From NCBI RefSeq assembly GCF_007997215.1, contig NZ_VORW01000021.1, forward strand, positions 17,654 through 81,653: DNA of 64,000 nucleotides, written 5' to 3'. Made by a program: the position numbers and the translations under genes. Numbering within the stretch: position 1 is the stretch's first letter; each line of letters opens with the position of its first letter. The notes under the pieces were generated by a model. That model was not told where the DNA came from, made no database searches, and saw only the letters and a list, made by a program, of their open reading frames with translations. The DNA comes from Algoriphagus aquimarinus (GTDB lineage Bacteria; Bacteroidota; Bacteroidia; Cytophagales; Cyclobacteriaceae). Below, one piece after another: positions 26,268 through 35,090 of this stretch.

Positions 26268-26806
26268 TGTTGAATCCGAATTTAATTTTAGAAAATGACA
26301 AAATCCTGCTCAGACCTATCACTGAGCAGGATTTTCCAGTTTTGATGCCAATAGCAAATGATCCAAGTCTTTGGACTTATTTCACGTATGATCTCAGCAT
26401 TCCCGAGGAGTTCGAAGAATGGGCAAAGCCTGCTTTAACAGGTAGTCGATTACAGTTTTTGGTGTGGGACAAGCAATTAAACAAGGCTGTAGGAAGTACT
26501 GCTTTTGGGAATTATTCTGAAAGAGATGAAAGAATAGAAATTGGTTGGACTTGGTTGGGAAGAGAGTTTCATGGGACCGGTATCAATCAAGCAATGAAGC
26601 TTTTGATGCTGGAATATTGCTTTGAAACTCTAAAACTTAAGCGTGTTGAAATCAAAACCGATGTGCTCAACATTCCAGCCCGCAAAGCGCTGCTGAAATT
26701 TGGAGCTGTAGAAGAGGGAGTGCTGAGAAGCCATACTTTACTCACCCAAGGACGACGTAGAGATACTATTTATTACAGTGTGCTCGATAGTGAATGGAAG
26801 CCTTAA
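26267..26806 (+). CDS. GNAT acetyltransferase, RimJ/RimL type
   Basis: A 179-residue cytoplasmic N-acetyltransferase. LRPITEQDFPVLMPIANDPS is the typical RimJ/L start. The acetyl-CoA loop is in the region EIGWTWLGREFHGTGINQAM (R/QxxGxG/A in the form REFHGTG). The end, FETLKLKRVEIKTDVLNIPA with ARKALLKFGAVEEGVLR, is also typical. Substrate unknown. It overlaps the aminotransferase stop codon by one base (TAATG), which suggests coupling. It is convergent with the peptidase-like gene at 26824; only 17 bp separate them, and no terminator hairpin was found. Confidence 0.88.
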   Translation: MLNPNLILENDKILLRPITEQDFPVLMPIANDPSLWTYFTYDLSIPEEFEEWAKPALTGSRLQFLVWDKQLNKAVGSTAFGNYSERDERIEIGWTWLGREFHGTGINQAMKLLMLEYCFETLKLKRVEIKTDVLNIPARKALLKFGAVEEGVLRSHTLLTQGRRRDTIYYSVLDSEWKP

Positions 26807-26823
26807 TCCATTTCCTCGATTAA

Positions 26824-27723
26824 TTATTTCTCAGTCTCAAAGCCACCAAGCACCCATGGGTTCCCTAAGAGATAATAATTCTTGAGTACATCAGTTACTT
26901 CTTTAGCCTCTTCTTGCATCAGCTTTAATACAATTGCAGCTATACTAGTTAGCCGTTGAGATTTTGCAGCGACCAGCCAAGCAGATGATAATAGTTGGTT
27001 AGCTTCTGTATTTATTTTATGAGGGCTAGCCAAAAGGCATTTGGTTGCTCCACTGCGGTACCAGCTTAGGGCTATATTTTCATCTTTATGATGATCAAGA
27101 GTCGAGCAGGTAAACCAAAGTGTTGCATTAAGTGGTTTATCTGGCGTATGAGCGAGCAAGTCTTCCTTTTCCAGATGCCCGTAGCCTCTTAAAAGATTTG
27201 CCTCTCCATGCCCCCAATACACCCAATTTCCTGTCATATGTGAAATAGCAGTAAGTATTTCGGATTTATAAAAGTCGCCCGGATGATAGTCTTCGGCTCC
27301 TGCATCAGCCCAAAGTTTCAGCATTGTAGTATAGGGAGCTTGATACTGGCAAGTCAAATGTGTTTTTGGAGTTGAATTGATTTTATCCTCTAAAAACCCC
27401 ATTAATTCCACCTTCAGCTCCTCCCAATCATCTGCAAAAAAAATAGAATTAATCACTGGGCGGAATATTTCATTGCACACAATCGGTGGCCAATCCTGTA
27501 TTTTATTAACCTGGGCCCATGAATGTGGTAAGACAACCAAAGCTGAATTTGCAGCATGGTAGTCCAGTGCAGCATATAGCTTATATAATAATGCCTCAGG
27601 GTCCAAATAGATCGCATCAGGAATCGAAATGGTGAAAAAGCGAGGCTGAATTTTATTCAACCTCGCTATAAAAAATCCAGCTGGAATAGACCATGATTCT
27701 GGTATTACAATCGCTTTATTCAC
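26824..27723 (-). CDS. Putative clan CD cysteine peptidase (C25/gingipain- or caspase-like), no signal peptide
   Basis: 299 residues starting with GTG at 27723. I infer a caspase-fold peptidase from three features. First, His172 sits in VYWGHGEANLL after a hydrophobic strand. Second, Cys206 sits in TLWFTCSTLD after the next strand; a His-Cys dyad 34 residues apart is usual in clan CD. Third, the C-terminal NYYLLGNPWVLGG resembles the NLLGDPxLRL end of the C25 catalytic domain. Residues 218-247 (ALSWYRSGATKCLLASPHKI) fit the strand after the cysteine loop. No signal peptide, membrane segment or sorting domain is present, unlike secreted gingipains. It starts 8 bp after the stop codon of the helical-repeat gene, so it is the second gene of a two-gene unit. 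Substrate unknown. A catalytically inactive relative is possible. Confidence 0.55.
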   Translation of the reverse strand: MNKAIVIPESWSIPAGFFIARLNKIQPRFFTISIPDAIYLDPEALLYKLYAALDYHAANSALVVLPHSWAQVNKIQDWPPIVCNEIFRPVINSIFFADDWEELKVELMGFLEDKINSTPKTHLTCQYQAPYTTMLKLWADAGAEDYHPGDFYKSEILTAISHMTGNWVYWGHGEANLLRGYGHLEKEDLLAHTPDKPLNATLWFTCSTLDHHKDENIALSWYRSGATKCLLASPHKINTEANQLLSSAWLVAAKSQRLTSIAAIVLKLMQEEAKEVTDVLKNYYLLGNPWVLGGFETEK

Positions 27724-27731
27724 TTTAAAAA

Positions 27732-29771
27732 TTATTTAGTTGCGAAAACTAGTTTACTGCTGAGTTGCAAATCTTTTAAGGCGAACCTGTTGATCACAAA
27801 TCGAGATTTGTGGACCTGCTTAGCAAAAGGGCGAAGCAGGTCAACCGGGATTTGGGTTCTTTGCCCATCAAATTCAGCTTTCCAGAATTCCTCAACCACC
27901 ACTGCTTGTTGCTCTCTCTCCAAACTCAAAAGTCTACCATTTGCTTTTTTCAGGTCAGCTTCTGACAGGTTGTATGCTTTACCGAAGAATTGAGAATGCA
28001 GTGCCTCGATCATATATACTCCGCCAGAAGTAACTGCCTGCCAGACGTGGGTTAATTCATGGATTAATGTGGCCATAGGTAATGTGGCGCCAGACTTGTA
28101 ATTGATCACGTACATAGTGGTAAATGGACGGTTCTTATTCATCCACATAATCAAGTCAGCAGCAAGGCTCGCGTCGGTCAGTTTCACCCGATCCAAGTCT
28201 ATTGATACTCCAAAAACTTTTTCAGCTTCAGCTCGCTCAGAAGCATTGAGACCACGGTGTGAACCGAAAATATCCATCAAAATCGCAAAGGTAACTGCTG
28301 CAATAGTGGCACCCAATTTCGTGGCTTCGATCATCAAAGTCACAGCTGATTTACCGATTTCAATCAAACCTTTGATTAATCCTTCTCTAAATGCGTCTCT
28401 TACATTGGTGATGATTTCCTTGAAAACTTCTCTCCAATGATTTACAGTTCCAACGATTGCTGTAATTAACGTGCGAATAACCGACACTGATTTTTGTGCA
28501 ATGACCTCAAGAATCTCTTTCATTCTAGTCCAAATGATTCTCAATGCCTGCATGAGTTTCTTTGCTTCTGCTGCTACAAATCTTGCGATGTCATTGATAA
28601 TAGAGCTCAGCGAAATAGCTAAATCTTTCATTGCTCCAATAATTACTGACAATTGCTGAGCAGTGCGGGTAATCACTTCTTTTAGCATACTGAACACTGT
28701 AGTACCCAAATCTTTCAGTGCTTCAATGACTACTCTCGCTATTAATCGAGTTTGATTGATGACTGCCAGCATTATCTCTCGAACAGTTTTACCAATCTTT
28801 TTTAATTCCTGTACCAATCTTTTTCCGAAATCAAGTGCAAAGCGATTCAATCTTGAGATAAAGTCTAACACGCTTTTTCCTGCACTTACCAATGCTCTAA
28901 CAATTGCATTAAGTCTGGAGGCTGCCATTTTAGCTATTTCAATCAGTAGGGAGGTAAACGATCCCAAAAGTTCTTCAAGCTTTCTAAGAACCTCTTTCAG
29001 CATGCTTTCTACTTGACTGATTGCCCAGTTAAGAATATCCAGCGCCTTTTTGCCAGCTTCAATGATTGCCTGTACAAATTTCTTCACCGCTGCAGCTCCC
29101 TTTTTCACTGCTTCTGATAATAATTGGGAAATGGATTTCCCAGCAGCTAAGACTGCCTCAACAAAATCATCGATTTTAGATTGTGTCCAGGTTACCACCT
29201 TAGAGACAGCTTCTGCCAGATTTTTTCCAGCTGCTGCGATAGCATCAGCTACCGTATTAATAGCTCCGACTACCGCATCTACGACATTACTAGCAGTGTC
29301 TTTGATCCAGCCCCAAAGTCCATCTGTTTCGTCTGGAACTACCCCGGTTTTGAGGATTTTGCCTGCAGCACTCATCCACTCTGCTACGTCTTTGATATCT
29401 CCACCTTCTCCGAAGTAATCCTTCATCATATCACCAGCTTCCGATCTCTTCATTCGAGCTATCTGGTGAACCAATAGCGGTGCTTGACTATTTTTTAAAA
29501 AACTCTTCACGACCACTTTTCTTGACTCTGGTTTTGCTTTTGATGACCATGAAGCCAATTCAAAAGCCTCTTCAAAATCACCCTGCTGACTTCTTAGCAG
29601 AATTGCTTTGGAGGTGAGGTCTAGATCTGTGCTGCTTTTTCCCTCACTACCTTTCAAGACTTGTGCAAGATTTTTTCTATCCACCTGCATGACTTGCATA
29701 GTCTGGAATTTGGTTTTCAGACTACTACTTGCCTGTAATTTTTTTAATTGAGCATCATTAAGATTTCCCAT
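27732..29771 (-). CDS. Long amphipathic-helix repeat protein with C-terminal HExxH metallopeptidase-like (DUF4157-like) domain
   Basis: A 679-residue protein without signal peptide. Residues 1-150 are a helical N-terminal part with no recognised family. Residues about 155-500 are one long helical region with a 29-residue period (Gly/Ala-Lys positions at 182, 211, 240, 298, 327 and 356). Residues about 505-679 hold HELTHVWQ (His571, Glu572, His575) and a downstream glutamate-rich helix (EREQQAVVVEEFW, 618-630) that may supply the third zinc ligand. This resembles the DUF4157 domain found in extracellular contractile injection (eCIS) loci and in putative toxins; the assignment is by motif only. 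No eCIS structural genes are present here. It is the first gene of a unit with the C25-like gene. Confidence 0.6.
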   Translation of the reverse strand: MGNLNDAQLKKLQASSSLKTKFQTMQVMQVDRKNLAQVLKGSEGKSSTDLDLTSKAILLRSQQGDFEEAFELASWSSKAKPESRKVVVKSFLKNSQAPLLVHQIARMKRSEAGDMMKDYFGEGGDIKDVAEWMSAAGKILKTGVVPDETDGLWGWIKDTASNVVDAVVGAINTVADAIAAAGKNLAEAVSKVVTWTQSKIDDFVEAVLAAGKSISQLLSEAVKKGAAAVKKFVQAIIEAGKKALDILNWAISQVESMLKEVLRKLEELLGSFTSLLIEIAKMAASRLNAIVRALVSAGKSVLDFISRLNRFALDFGKRLVQELKKIGKTVREIMLAVINQTRLIARVVIEALKDLGTTVFSMLKEVITRTAQQLSVIIGAMKDLAISLSSIINDIARFVAAEAKKLMQALRIIWTRMKEILEVIAQKSVSVIRTLITAIVGTVNHWREVFKEIITNVRDAFREGLIKGLIEIGKSAVTLMIEATKLGATIAAVTFAILMDIFGSHRGLNASERAEAEKVFGVSIDLDRVKLTDASLAADLIMWMNKNRPFTTMYVINYKSGATLPMATLIHELTHVWQAVTSGGVYMIEALHSQFFGKAYNLSEADLKKANGRLLSLEREQQAVVVEEFWKAEFDGQRTQIPVDLLRPFAKQVHKSRFVINRFALKDLQLSSKLVFATK
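28272..29309 (-). repeat. 29-residue (87-bp) periodic helical repeat inside the 679-residue protein
   Basis: Aligning AAGK-type positions gives exact 29-residue steps: Gly182, Gly211, Gly240, then (two steps) Gly298, Gly327, Gly356 and Ala385, with a shifted match at Gly473. Examples are AIAAAGKNLAEAVS, VLAAGKSISQLLSE, IIEAGKKALDIL and LVSAGKSVLDFI. Twenty-nine residues is close to eight helical turns, so the same face recurs. DNA copies are too diverged to be a recent satellite; the period is visible in protein. Confidence 0.75.
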
Positions 29772-30019
29772 TTTGATAAAAGTTTAGAATATAAAAATTG
29801 ATATGAAATAATACTCCAAAGTTGGGGTATTCAGGTTTTCTATGGAAAAAATAGGATCAGTGATATTATTGATTTAACCTATTTCCAGATTAAAAATTGG
29901 CGGAAAATGCACCTAGCTCTAAAAGTCTGAACGTATTGACTACTAGTGAATGGCAATTTACTGAAGCTGGAAGGGGAGGTTTATTAATGTATTGCGGTGA
30001 AAAAATCGGACTACTGTTT

Positions 30020-31249
30020 CTAAAAACTAATCCCCAAAACCGCCAGAATACTTTTTAATCCCAGCGCTAAGGTGATCAACCAAATTATACCCGCGAGGAT
30101 GGTGTGTCCAGGTTTATTTCGGAAGTCGCCGAGAATTTCTTTTTGCGAAGCAATCCAAATTATCCAACCACTTATAAGGGGAAGAAGAATGCCATTTGCT
30201 AATTGAGCCAAGGTGATTAATTGTACAGGTTTGATGCCTAGGGAAGCGAAAAGTAAACCTAGTCCCACGATGACTCCCATCGATGCACGCATAGAGCTAG
30301 AGCGGATTTCCTGACTCCAACCCATGATTCCACAAATCACCAATCCCGCTGCCAGAGGAGCAGTAATGCTTGATGTAAGCCCTGCAGCCATAAGACCAAA
30401 TCCCATGAGGTACTTTGCAAAGCTCCCGAAAACACCTTCCAATCCTTTGGAAACGTCAATAGCGCTGGTGATTTCACTGCTTGAATTAGCAGCGCCAACT
30501 ATTAAAATTGCCATGGAAACTAGCCCGCCAAGAATGATTGAAATAGCGATATCTTTTCGCATCCAAGGAATGTCTGCAGATCCTGACCATCTTGTTTTAG
30601 CCAAGCTGGCATAGAGAAATAGGTTATAAGGCACAACGGTGGTTCCGATCAAAGCGACCAACGTGGGAAGATTTTCGTCATTCCAACTCGGGATGAAGCC
30701 CGCAAAAACCGCTGACCAATCTGGTTTGGTGAGAATAGCTGTGGCAGTAAAAGCAATGGACATGAATATCACCAGCCCCACCAGTACTCGCTCCAAGGCT
30801 TTGTAATTTCCGATCCACAATAATATAAAAGCAAATGCTCCAAGGATTAGATTTCCAGTATGTAACTCAAATCCGGCAAGATTTACGATAGGGGCTTCCC
30901 AGAAAACCTGTAATCCCAGGTTTGTTCCAGAGATATTTCCTGACTCATAGGCTGCATTTCCGAGACCGATTGCAATCAGAACCAGAACCATAGAGAAAAT
31001 TCTAAAAATAGGCTTTCCAGTCTGATTACTGAGTAATTGGCTAAGATCCTGACCCGTGACCAAGCCAAGTCTGCCTGAGATTTCCTGCAAAACTACAGTG
31101 GAAATGATCGACAATCCCAATGCCCATAGCAAGGAGAAACCGAAGTTGACTCCAGCAAGTGTGCAAACCGTGACCGTGCCCGGACCAATGAAAGCAGCGG
31201 CGATAATGGGACCAGGCCCTAGATTTTTGAAGAATGATTTAAGGCTCAC
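30020..31249 (-). CDS. Nramp-family membrane transporter lacking canonical metal ligands
   Basis: A 409-residue polytopic protein (about 11 membrane segments) starting with GTG at 31249. The start LGPGPIIAAAFIGPGTVTVC aligns with the Nramp TM1 region, where the canonical DPGN reads GPGT (22-25). The TM6 motif MPHN reads VPYN (206-209). In classical Nramp the Asp and Asn of DPGN and the Met of MPH bind Mn2+ or Fe2+; here all three are replaced. Divalent-metal transport in the MntH sense is therefore doubtful. The protein may be an Nramp-related Mg2+ transporter (NRMT-like) or move something else. A 248-bp gap without clear signals separates it from the helical-repeat gene downstream. Confidence 0.8.
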   Translation of the reverse strand: MSLKSFFKNLGPGPIIAAAFIGPGTVTVCTLAGVNFGFSLLWALGLSIISTVVLQEISGRLGLVTGQDLSQLLSNQTGKPIFRIFSMVLVLIAIGLGNAAYESGNISGTNLGLQVFWEAPIVNLAGFELHTGNLILGAFAFILLWIGNYKALERVLVGLVIFMSIAFTATAILTKPDWSAVFAGFIPSWNDENLPTLVALIGTTVVPYNLFLYASLAKTRWSGSADIPWMRKDIAISIILGGLVSMAILIVGAANSSSEITSAIDVSKGLEGVFGSFAKYLMGFGLMAAGLTSSITAPLAAGLVICGIMGWSQEIRSSSMRASMGVIVGLGLLFASLGIKPVQLITLAQLANGILLPLISGWIIWIASQKEILGDFRNKPGHTILAGIIWLITLALGLKSILAVLGISF

Positions 31250-31344
31250 AATGTTTCTTTAATAGCATAGAAAGAGGAACGGGTAGATTTTTGTACTTTT
31301 CCCCATCGGGCAGGATTTAACACAAACTCAAAAAAGCCGAATTT

Positions 31345-32343
31345 ATGGGTTGGATCAAACGAATTTTAAAAGTTTTAGTCGTTCTGGCTCTGGCTTGTAT
31401 ATTTTTTCTACTACTCATTTTCAGAAGTGATATCCCTGCCTATGAAATTGAGGAGAAATACGGAACAGCCCAATCACATTTTATAGAAGTAGACGGGATC
31501 AATGTACATGTGCGGATAATGGGTGAGGGGGACCCGATTTTCCTGCTGCATGGAAGCTTTTCATCCCTTCATACTTGGGATGCCTGGCAGCAGGAGCTCA
31601 GCCCATATTTTTTGACTATTTCACTAGACTTTCCTGGCCACGGACTTACCGGGCCGGATGAGGAGAAACGGTACAGTCTGACAGACTATTCCCTGTTGGT
31701 TTTGAGGTTGTCTGAGAAATTGAACTTGGATAAATTCCATTTGGCAGGAAACTCTATGGGTGGAGCTGTAGCTATGCAAGTCGCATCTACTCGACCAGAC
31801 AAAGTTCTTTCTCTGAATCTCATCGATGCAGCTGGAGCACCAAAGCCAAATTTGGATGGGAATTCTAAGGCCGGTGGAGCCTGGATTTTCAGTTTGGCTA
31901 ATAATCCAATCTTCTCCAAGCTGCTGCTAAAATGTACGCCCAGATTTCTCTTTGCCATGAATATGAAACAAGTGTATTCAGATCCGGGCAAGATTACAGA
32001 AAGAGCTATTGACCGCTACTATGAACTGATGCGTCGCGATGGAAATCGGCAGGCGACTTTGGATAGATTGACTGCTCCTCGTGAGTCGAGGATTGACTTT
32101 GACCGCTTGACTATGCCAACTATGATTATGTGGGGAGAAGAAGATTCTTGGATTCCTGTGGCACAGGGATATGCTTTAGAAAAAGCCATTCCAGGGTCGA
32201 AGTTGATTGTTTTTGAAAATGCAGGCCATGTCCCAATGGAAGAATTACCGACGGAATCTGTCGCTAAATATCTCTCTTTTTTAGGGGTGGAAGTACGAAA
32301 CGACTACTTTCAACAACCCAAACTGATGACGCATGCCGATTGA
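31345..32343 (+). CDS. Alpha/beta hydrolase, membrane-anchored
   Basis: A 332-residue alpha/beta hydrolase with an N-terminal membrane anchor (about 8-27). The catalytic triad is clear: Ser137 in the elbow GNSMGG, Asp267 in MWGEEDSWIP, and His295 in ENAGHVPMEE. The oxyanion region is LLHGSFSSLHTWD (HG at 69-70). A cap helix region lies at about 165-230. Expected to be an esterase or similar hydrolase facing the periplasm; substrate unknown. The 3' end overlaps rmuC by 11 bases, so the two are probably cotranscribed. It is divergent from the Nramp gene. Confidence 0.88.
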   Translation: MGWIKRILKVLVVLALACIFFLLLIFRSDIPAYEIEEKYGTAQSHFIEVDGINVHVRIMGEGDPIFLLHGSFSSLHTWDAWQQELSPYFLTISLDFPGHGLTGPDEEKRYSLTDYSLLVLRLSEKLNLDKFHLAGNSMGGAVAMQVASTRPDKVLSLNLIDAAGAPKPNLDGNSKAGGAWIFSLANNPIFSKLLLKCTPRFLFAMNMKQVYSDPGKITERAIDRYYELMRRDGNRQATLDRLTAPRESRIDFDRLTMPTMIMWGEEDSWIPVAQGYALEKAIPGSKLIVFENAGHVPMEELPTESVAKYLSFLGVEVRNDYFQQPKLMTHAD

Positions 32344-33577
32344 GTATTTGATAATTCTTGTAATTATTCTCCAAGTGATTTTTCTGGTTTTATTTTTCCT
32401 GAGAAAGAATAATGATCAGGAAAAAGCCTTTCTACAGACTGAACTGGCTAGAATGAGTAAGGAGCTAGAAATAGCTTTGGCGCAATCACGAAGAGAGGCG
32501 AGTGAGAATCTAACCAATCAGTTTCAGCTGGTATTCAATAGTATTCGTGCTAATTCCAAAGATCAAAATGAAGCGTTGAAATCCTTTGGGGAAGTCTTTC
32601 GGCAAAACGTTCAGGAATTCAACACACTTCAGCGGGAGAAGTTTACCGAGCTAAATCGCCGTCAGGAGGAATTGATGAAAACGACTGAGGTGCGATTGGA
32701 GAAGATCCGTGAGACAGTTGATGAAAAGTTGCAGAAGACATTAGAAACCCGCCTTGGACAATCATTTGAAATGGTAAGCAACCAGCTTCAAGCGGTGCAA
32801 AAGGGCTTGGGAGAAATGCAAAGTCTGGCCACGGGAGTAGGGGATCTGAAGCGGGTATTGACCAATGTGAAAAGTCGCGGAGTACTTGGGGAATATCAGT
32901 TGCAGGCGATTTTGGAGAATTTACTTTCAGCAGATCAATACGTGTTGAATGCTGCTGTAGGCAAAGGGAACAGGGAAAGAGTAGAATTTGCTGTGAAAAT
33001 GCCTGGCCAAAGTGAGCCTATATTGCTTCCTATTGATTCAAAATTTCCACAGGAATCCTATTTAAGGCTAGTTGATGCCTATGAAATTGCCTCGAAGCCA
33101 GAGATAGAAATGTACCGAAATGAGCTTTTTAAAGCTGTGAAAAAAGCCGCTCAGGATATACAGAGCAAATACATCCATCCACCATACACTACTGATTTTG
33201 CCATACTTTTTCTCCCAGTAGAAAGTCTCTATGCTGAAATTCTCCGTGAACCTGGACTCACCCAGCAGATACAGCAGGATTATAAAGTGATTGTCACGGG
33301 GCCAACTACTCTTTCTGCCATCCTGAATAGCCTTCAGATGGGTTTCAGGACGCTTGCAATCCAAAAGAGAAGTTCTGAAGTTTGGCAGGTATTAGGGGCG
33401 ATCAAGACTGAGTTTGGGAAGTTTGGAGAGCTGATAGAAAAAACGCAGAAGAAGCTCACTGAGGCAAATTCCGAATTGGACAAGCTTGTAGGAGCTAGAA
33501 CGAGAGTGATTCAGAGAAAGCTGAAAGATATTGAAGAGCTACCTGAAGCAGAGAGTACCAAGTTGCTGGATGAATAA
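32333..33577 (+). CDS. rmuC: DNA recombination protein RmuC
   Basis: A 414-residue protein with an N-terminal membrane segment (about 4-23), a coiled coil (about 28-150) and the RmuC nuclease-like domain (about 165-375): DLKRVLTNVKSRGVLGEYQL, then LLPIDSKFPQESYLRLVDAY, then FAILFLPVESLYAEIL, and VTGPTTLSAILNSLQMGFRT. RmuC proteins limit inversions at short repeats and belong to the PD-(D/E)xK group by fold. The gene starts inside the 3' end of the hydrolase gene. Confidence 0.93.
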   Translation: MPIEYLIILVIILQVIFLVLFFLRKNNDQEKAFLQTELARMSKELEIALAQSRREASENLTNQFQLVFNSIRANSKDQNEALKSFGEVFRQNVQEFNTLQREKFTELNRRQEELMKTTEVRLEKIRETVDEKLQKTLETRLGQSFEMVSNQLQAVQKGLGEMQSLATGVGDLKRVLTNVKSRGVLGEYQLQAILENLLSADQYVLNAAVGKGNRERVEFAVKMPGQSEPILLPIDSKFPQESYLRLVDAYEIASKPEIEMYRNELFKAVKKAAQDIQSKYIHPPYTTDFAILFLPVESLYAEILREPGLTQQIQQDYKVIVTGPTTLSAILNSLQMGFRTLAIQKRSSEVWQVLGAIKTEFGKFGELIEKTQKKLTEANSELDKLVGARTRVIQRKLKDIEELPEAESTKLLDE

Positions 33578-33703
33578 ATCTCGAAGGACTTTTCTGGGGA
33601 AAAAACATTCCTGAAAATGAATTATTCGATTTATGCTTTGTTACTTTGCCCCTACAGGCATAAAAGAAATAGCTTAATATCTGATTACCATTTAGAAAGC
33701 TCT

Positions 33704-33711
33704 TATTTTTG
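33704..33711 (+). promoter_or_regulatory. Possible -7 element for trkA-trkH
   Basis: TATTTTTG, a match to the Bacteroidota TAnnTTTG element, 30 bp before the trkA ATG, which gives a short leader. No good TTTG element at the expected distance upstream, so the call is weak. Confidence 0.35.
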
Positions 33712-33740
33712 CCAATTCAAAAATCACCTGAATTACCTCT

Positions 33741-35087
33741 ATGGGGATGAATATTGTGATTGCCGGTGCTGGGGATATGGGTTACCACCTCGCTGAGCAA
33801 TTAAGCTACGATAATAAGGACATCACGCTGATCGATACAGACAGAGAAGTCCTGGACTATGTCTCTTCTAAACTAGATGTTTTGACAGTGCAGGGGGATG
33901 CGACTTCATTTGAAATCCTCAAGCGGGCCAATGTAAACAAGGCCAGTATGGTACTTGCGGTGACTACCTCGGAGAAAACCAATATTGTGACGGCCGTTTT
34001 GGCTAAGCAATTGGGCGCAAAACGAGTGATGGCAAGAGTCAGAAATCACTCCTATATGGAGCCAGACAACATGTCCTATTTCCAAAATCTTGGGATTGAT
34101 AATTTGATTTCACCGACTATGCTTTGTAGCAAGCATATCTTCAATATGATCGAGAACTCCAGTTTTACGGAGGTTTTTGACTTTGAAGGGGGGAAATTGA
34201 ATATTGTAGGTATCACGCTTGATCAAAGCAATCCTTTGGTCAATCAGCGCATTATGGACACCAAGTCCAATCCGATTTTTGAGGACATTAGGATCATCGC
34301 TATCCTACGTGATCAAAAGACCATTATCCCTAGAGGGAGTACGATTATTCGTAATAATGACCACGTGTTTTTCATCTCCAACAAGAAAAATACACAGACT
34401 ATCATGGAAGTTCTGGGTCAGGTGAAGCACACAATTAAGAACGTGATGATCATTGGAGGGGATGATATGGCTCTTACTACGGCGCTTAGACTTGAAGATC
34501 ACTTTCGTGTGACACTGGTCCATAAAGATAAAGAGCGCTGTAAATGGCTTGCGGAAAACCTTAAAAATTCTCTTGTGATCCAAGGAGATTACAAAAATGT
34601 AGAGTTGTTGATTGAGGAAGGCTTGGAGCAGATGGATGCATTCCTTGCTTTGACAGAATCTTCGGAGACAAATATTATAGCAAGTTTGACAGCCAAAAAT
34701 CACGGAGTGTATAAGACAATTGCTCACGTAGATACAAGGGAATACATTCATATTTCACATAGTATAGGAGTGGATTCGCTGATTAATAAAAAGCTTGTTG
34801 CAGCAAATGAAATATCCAGGTTCCTGAAAAAAGGAACTGTAGAAGCCGTATCTGGTATCTATGGAGTGGATGCTGAGTTTATCCAGTATTCAGTTTGTAA
34901 GAATAACAGATTGGTGAAAAATCCGCTAAGAGAACTGCATTTTCCTGATTCAGCTATAGTAGCTGGAGTAATCAGAGGAGAAAAGGTCTTTATACCGGAT
35001 GGTGATTTTCAGCTTGATATAAACGATAAGGCAATTGTTTTGGCATTACCTGAAGCTAAGAATGCACTTGAAAAATTGTTTCATTAG
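33741..35087 (+). CDS. trkA: Trk potassium uptake regulatory subunit TrkA
   Basis: A 448-residue cytoplasmic protein with two RCK units, the usual TrkA length. The first Rossmann motif is GAGDMG (9-14) with the adenosine-ribose aspartate in LIDTD. The second, IIGGDDMALTTALRLED, lacks the last glycine, as often in the second half. Each is followed by a TrkA-C domain (GITLDQSNPLVNQRIMD, and NNRLVKNPLRELHFPDSAI). It gates the TrkH channel in response to NAD(H) and ATP/ADP. trkH starts 3 bp after its stop codon. Confidence 0.95.
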   Translation: MGMNIVIAGAGDMGYHLAEQLSYDNKDITLIDTDREVLDYVSSKLDVLTVQGDATSFEILKRANVNKASMVLAVTTSEKTNIVTAVLAKQLGAKRVMARVRNHSYMEPDNMSYFQNLGIDNLISPTMLCSKHIFNMIENSSFTEVFDFEGGKLNIVGITLDQSNPLVNQRIMDTKSNPIFEDIRIIAILRDQKTIIPRGSTIIRNNDHVFFISNKKNTQTIMEVLGQVKHTIKNVMIIGGDDMALTTALRLEDHFRVTLVHKDKERCKWLAENLKNSLVIQGDYKNVELLIEEGLEQMDAFLALTESSETNIIASLTAKNHGVYKTIAHVDTREYIHISHSIGVDSLINKKLVAANEISRFLKKGTVEAVSGIYGVDAEFIQYSVCKNNRLVKNPLRELHFPDSAIVAGVIRGEKVFIPDGDFQLDINDKAIVLALPEAKNALEKLFH

Positions 35088-35090
35088 GAC

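Noticed and set aside
28102..29477. Several plus-strand open frames opposite the helical-repeat gene
   Set aside because: They are alanine/serine/isoleucine-rich antisense frames of a helix-rich gene and follow its 29-residue period. They have no start context or homology.
26824..29771. Complete eCIS or T6SS locus around the DUF4157-like protein
   Set aside because: No sheath, tube, baseplate, spike or AAA+ genes occur in the neighbourhood; the neighbours are an acetyltransferase and an Nramp-family transporter.
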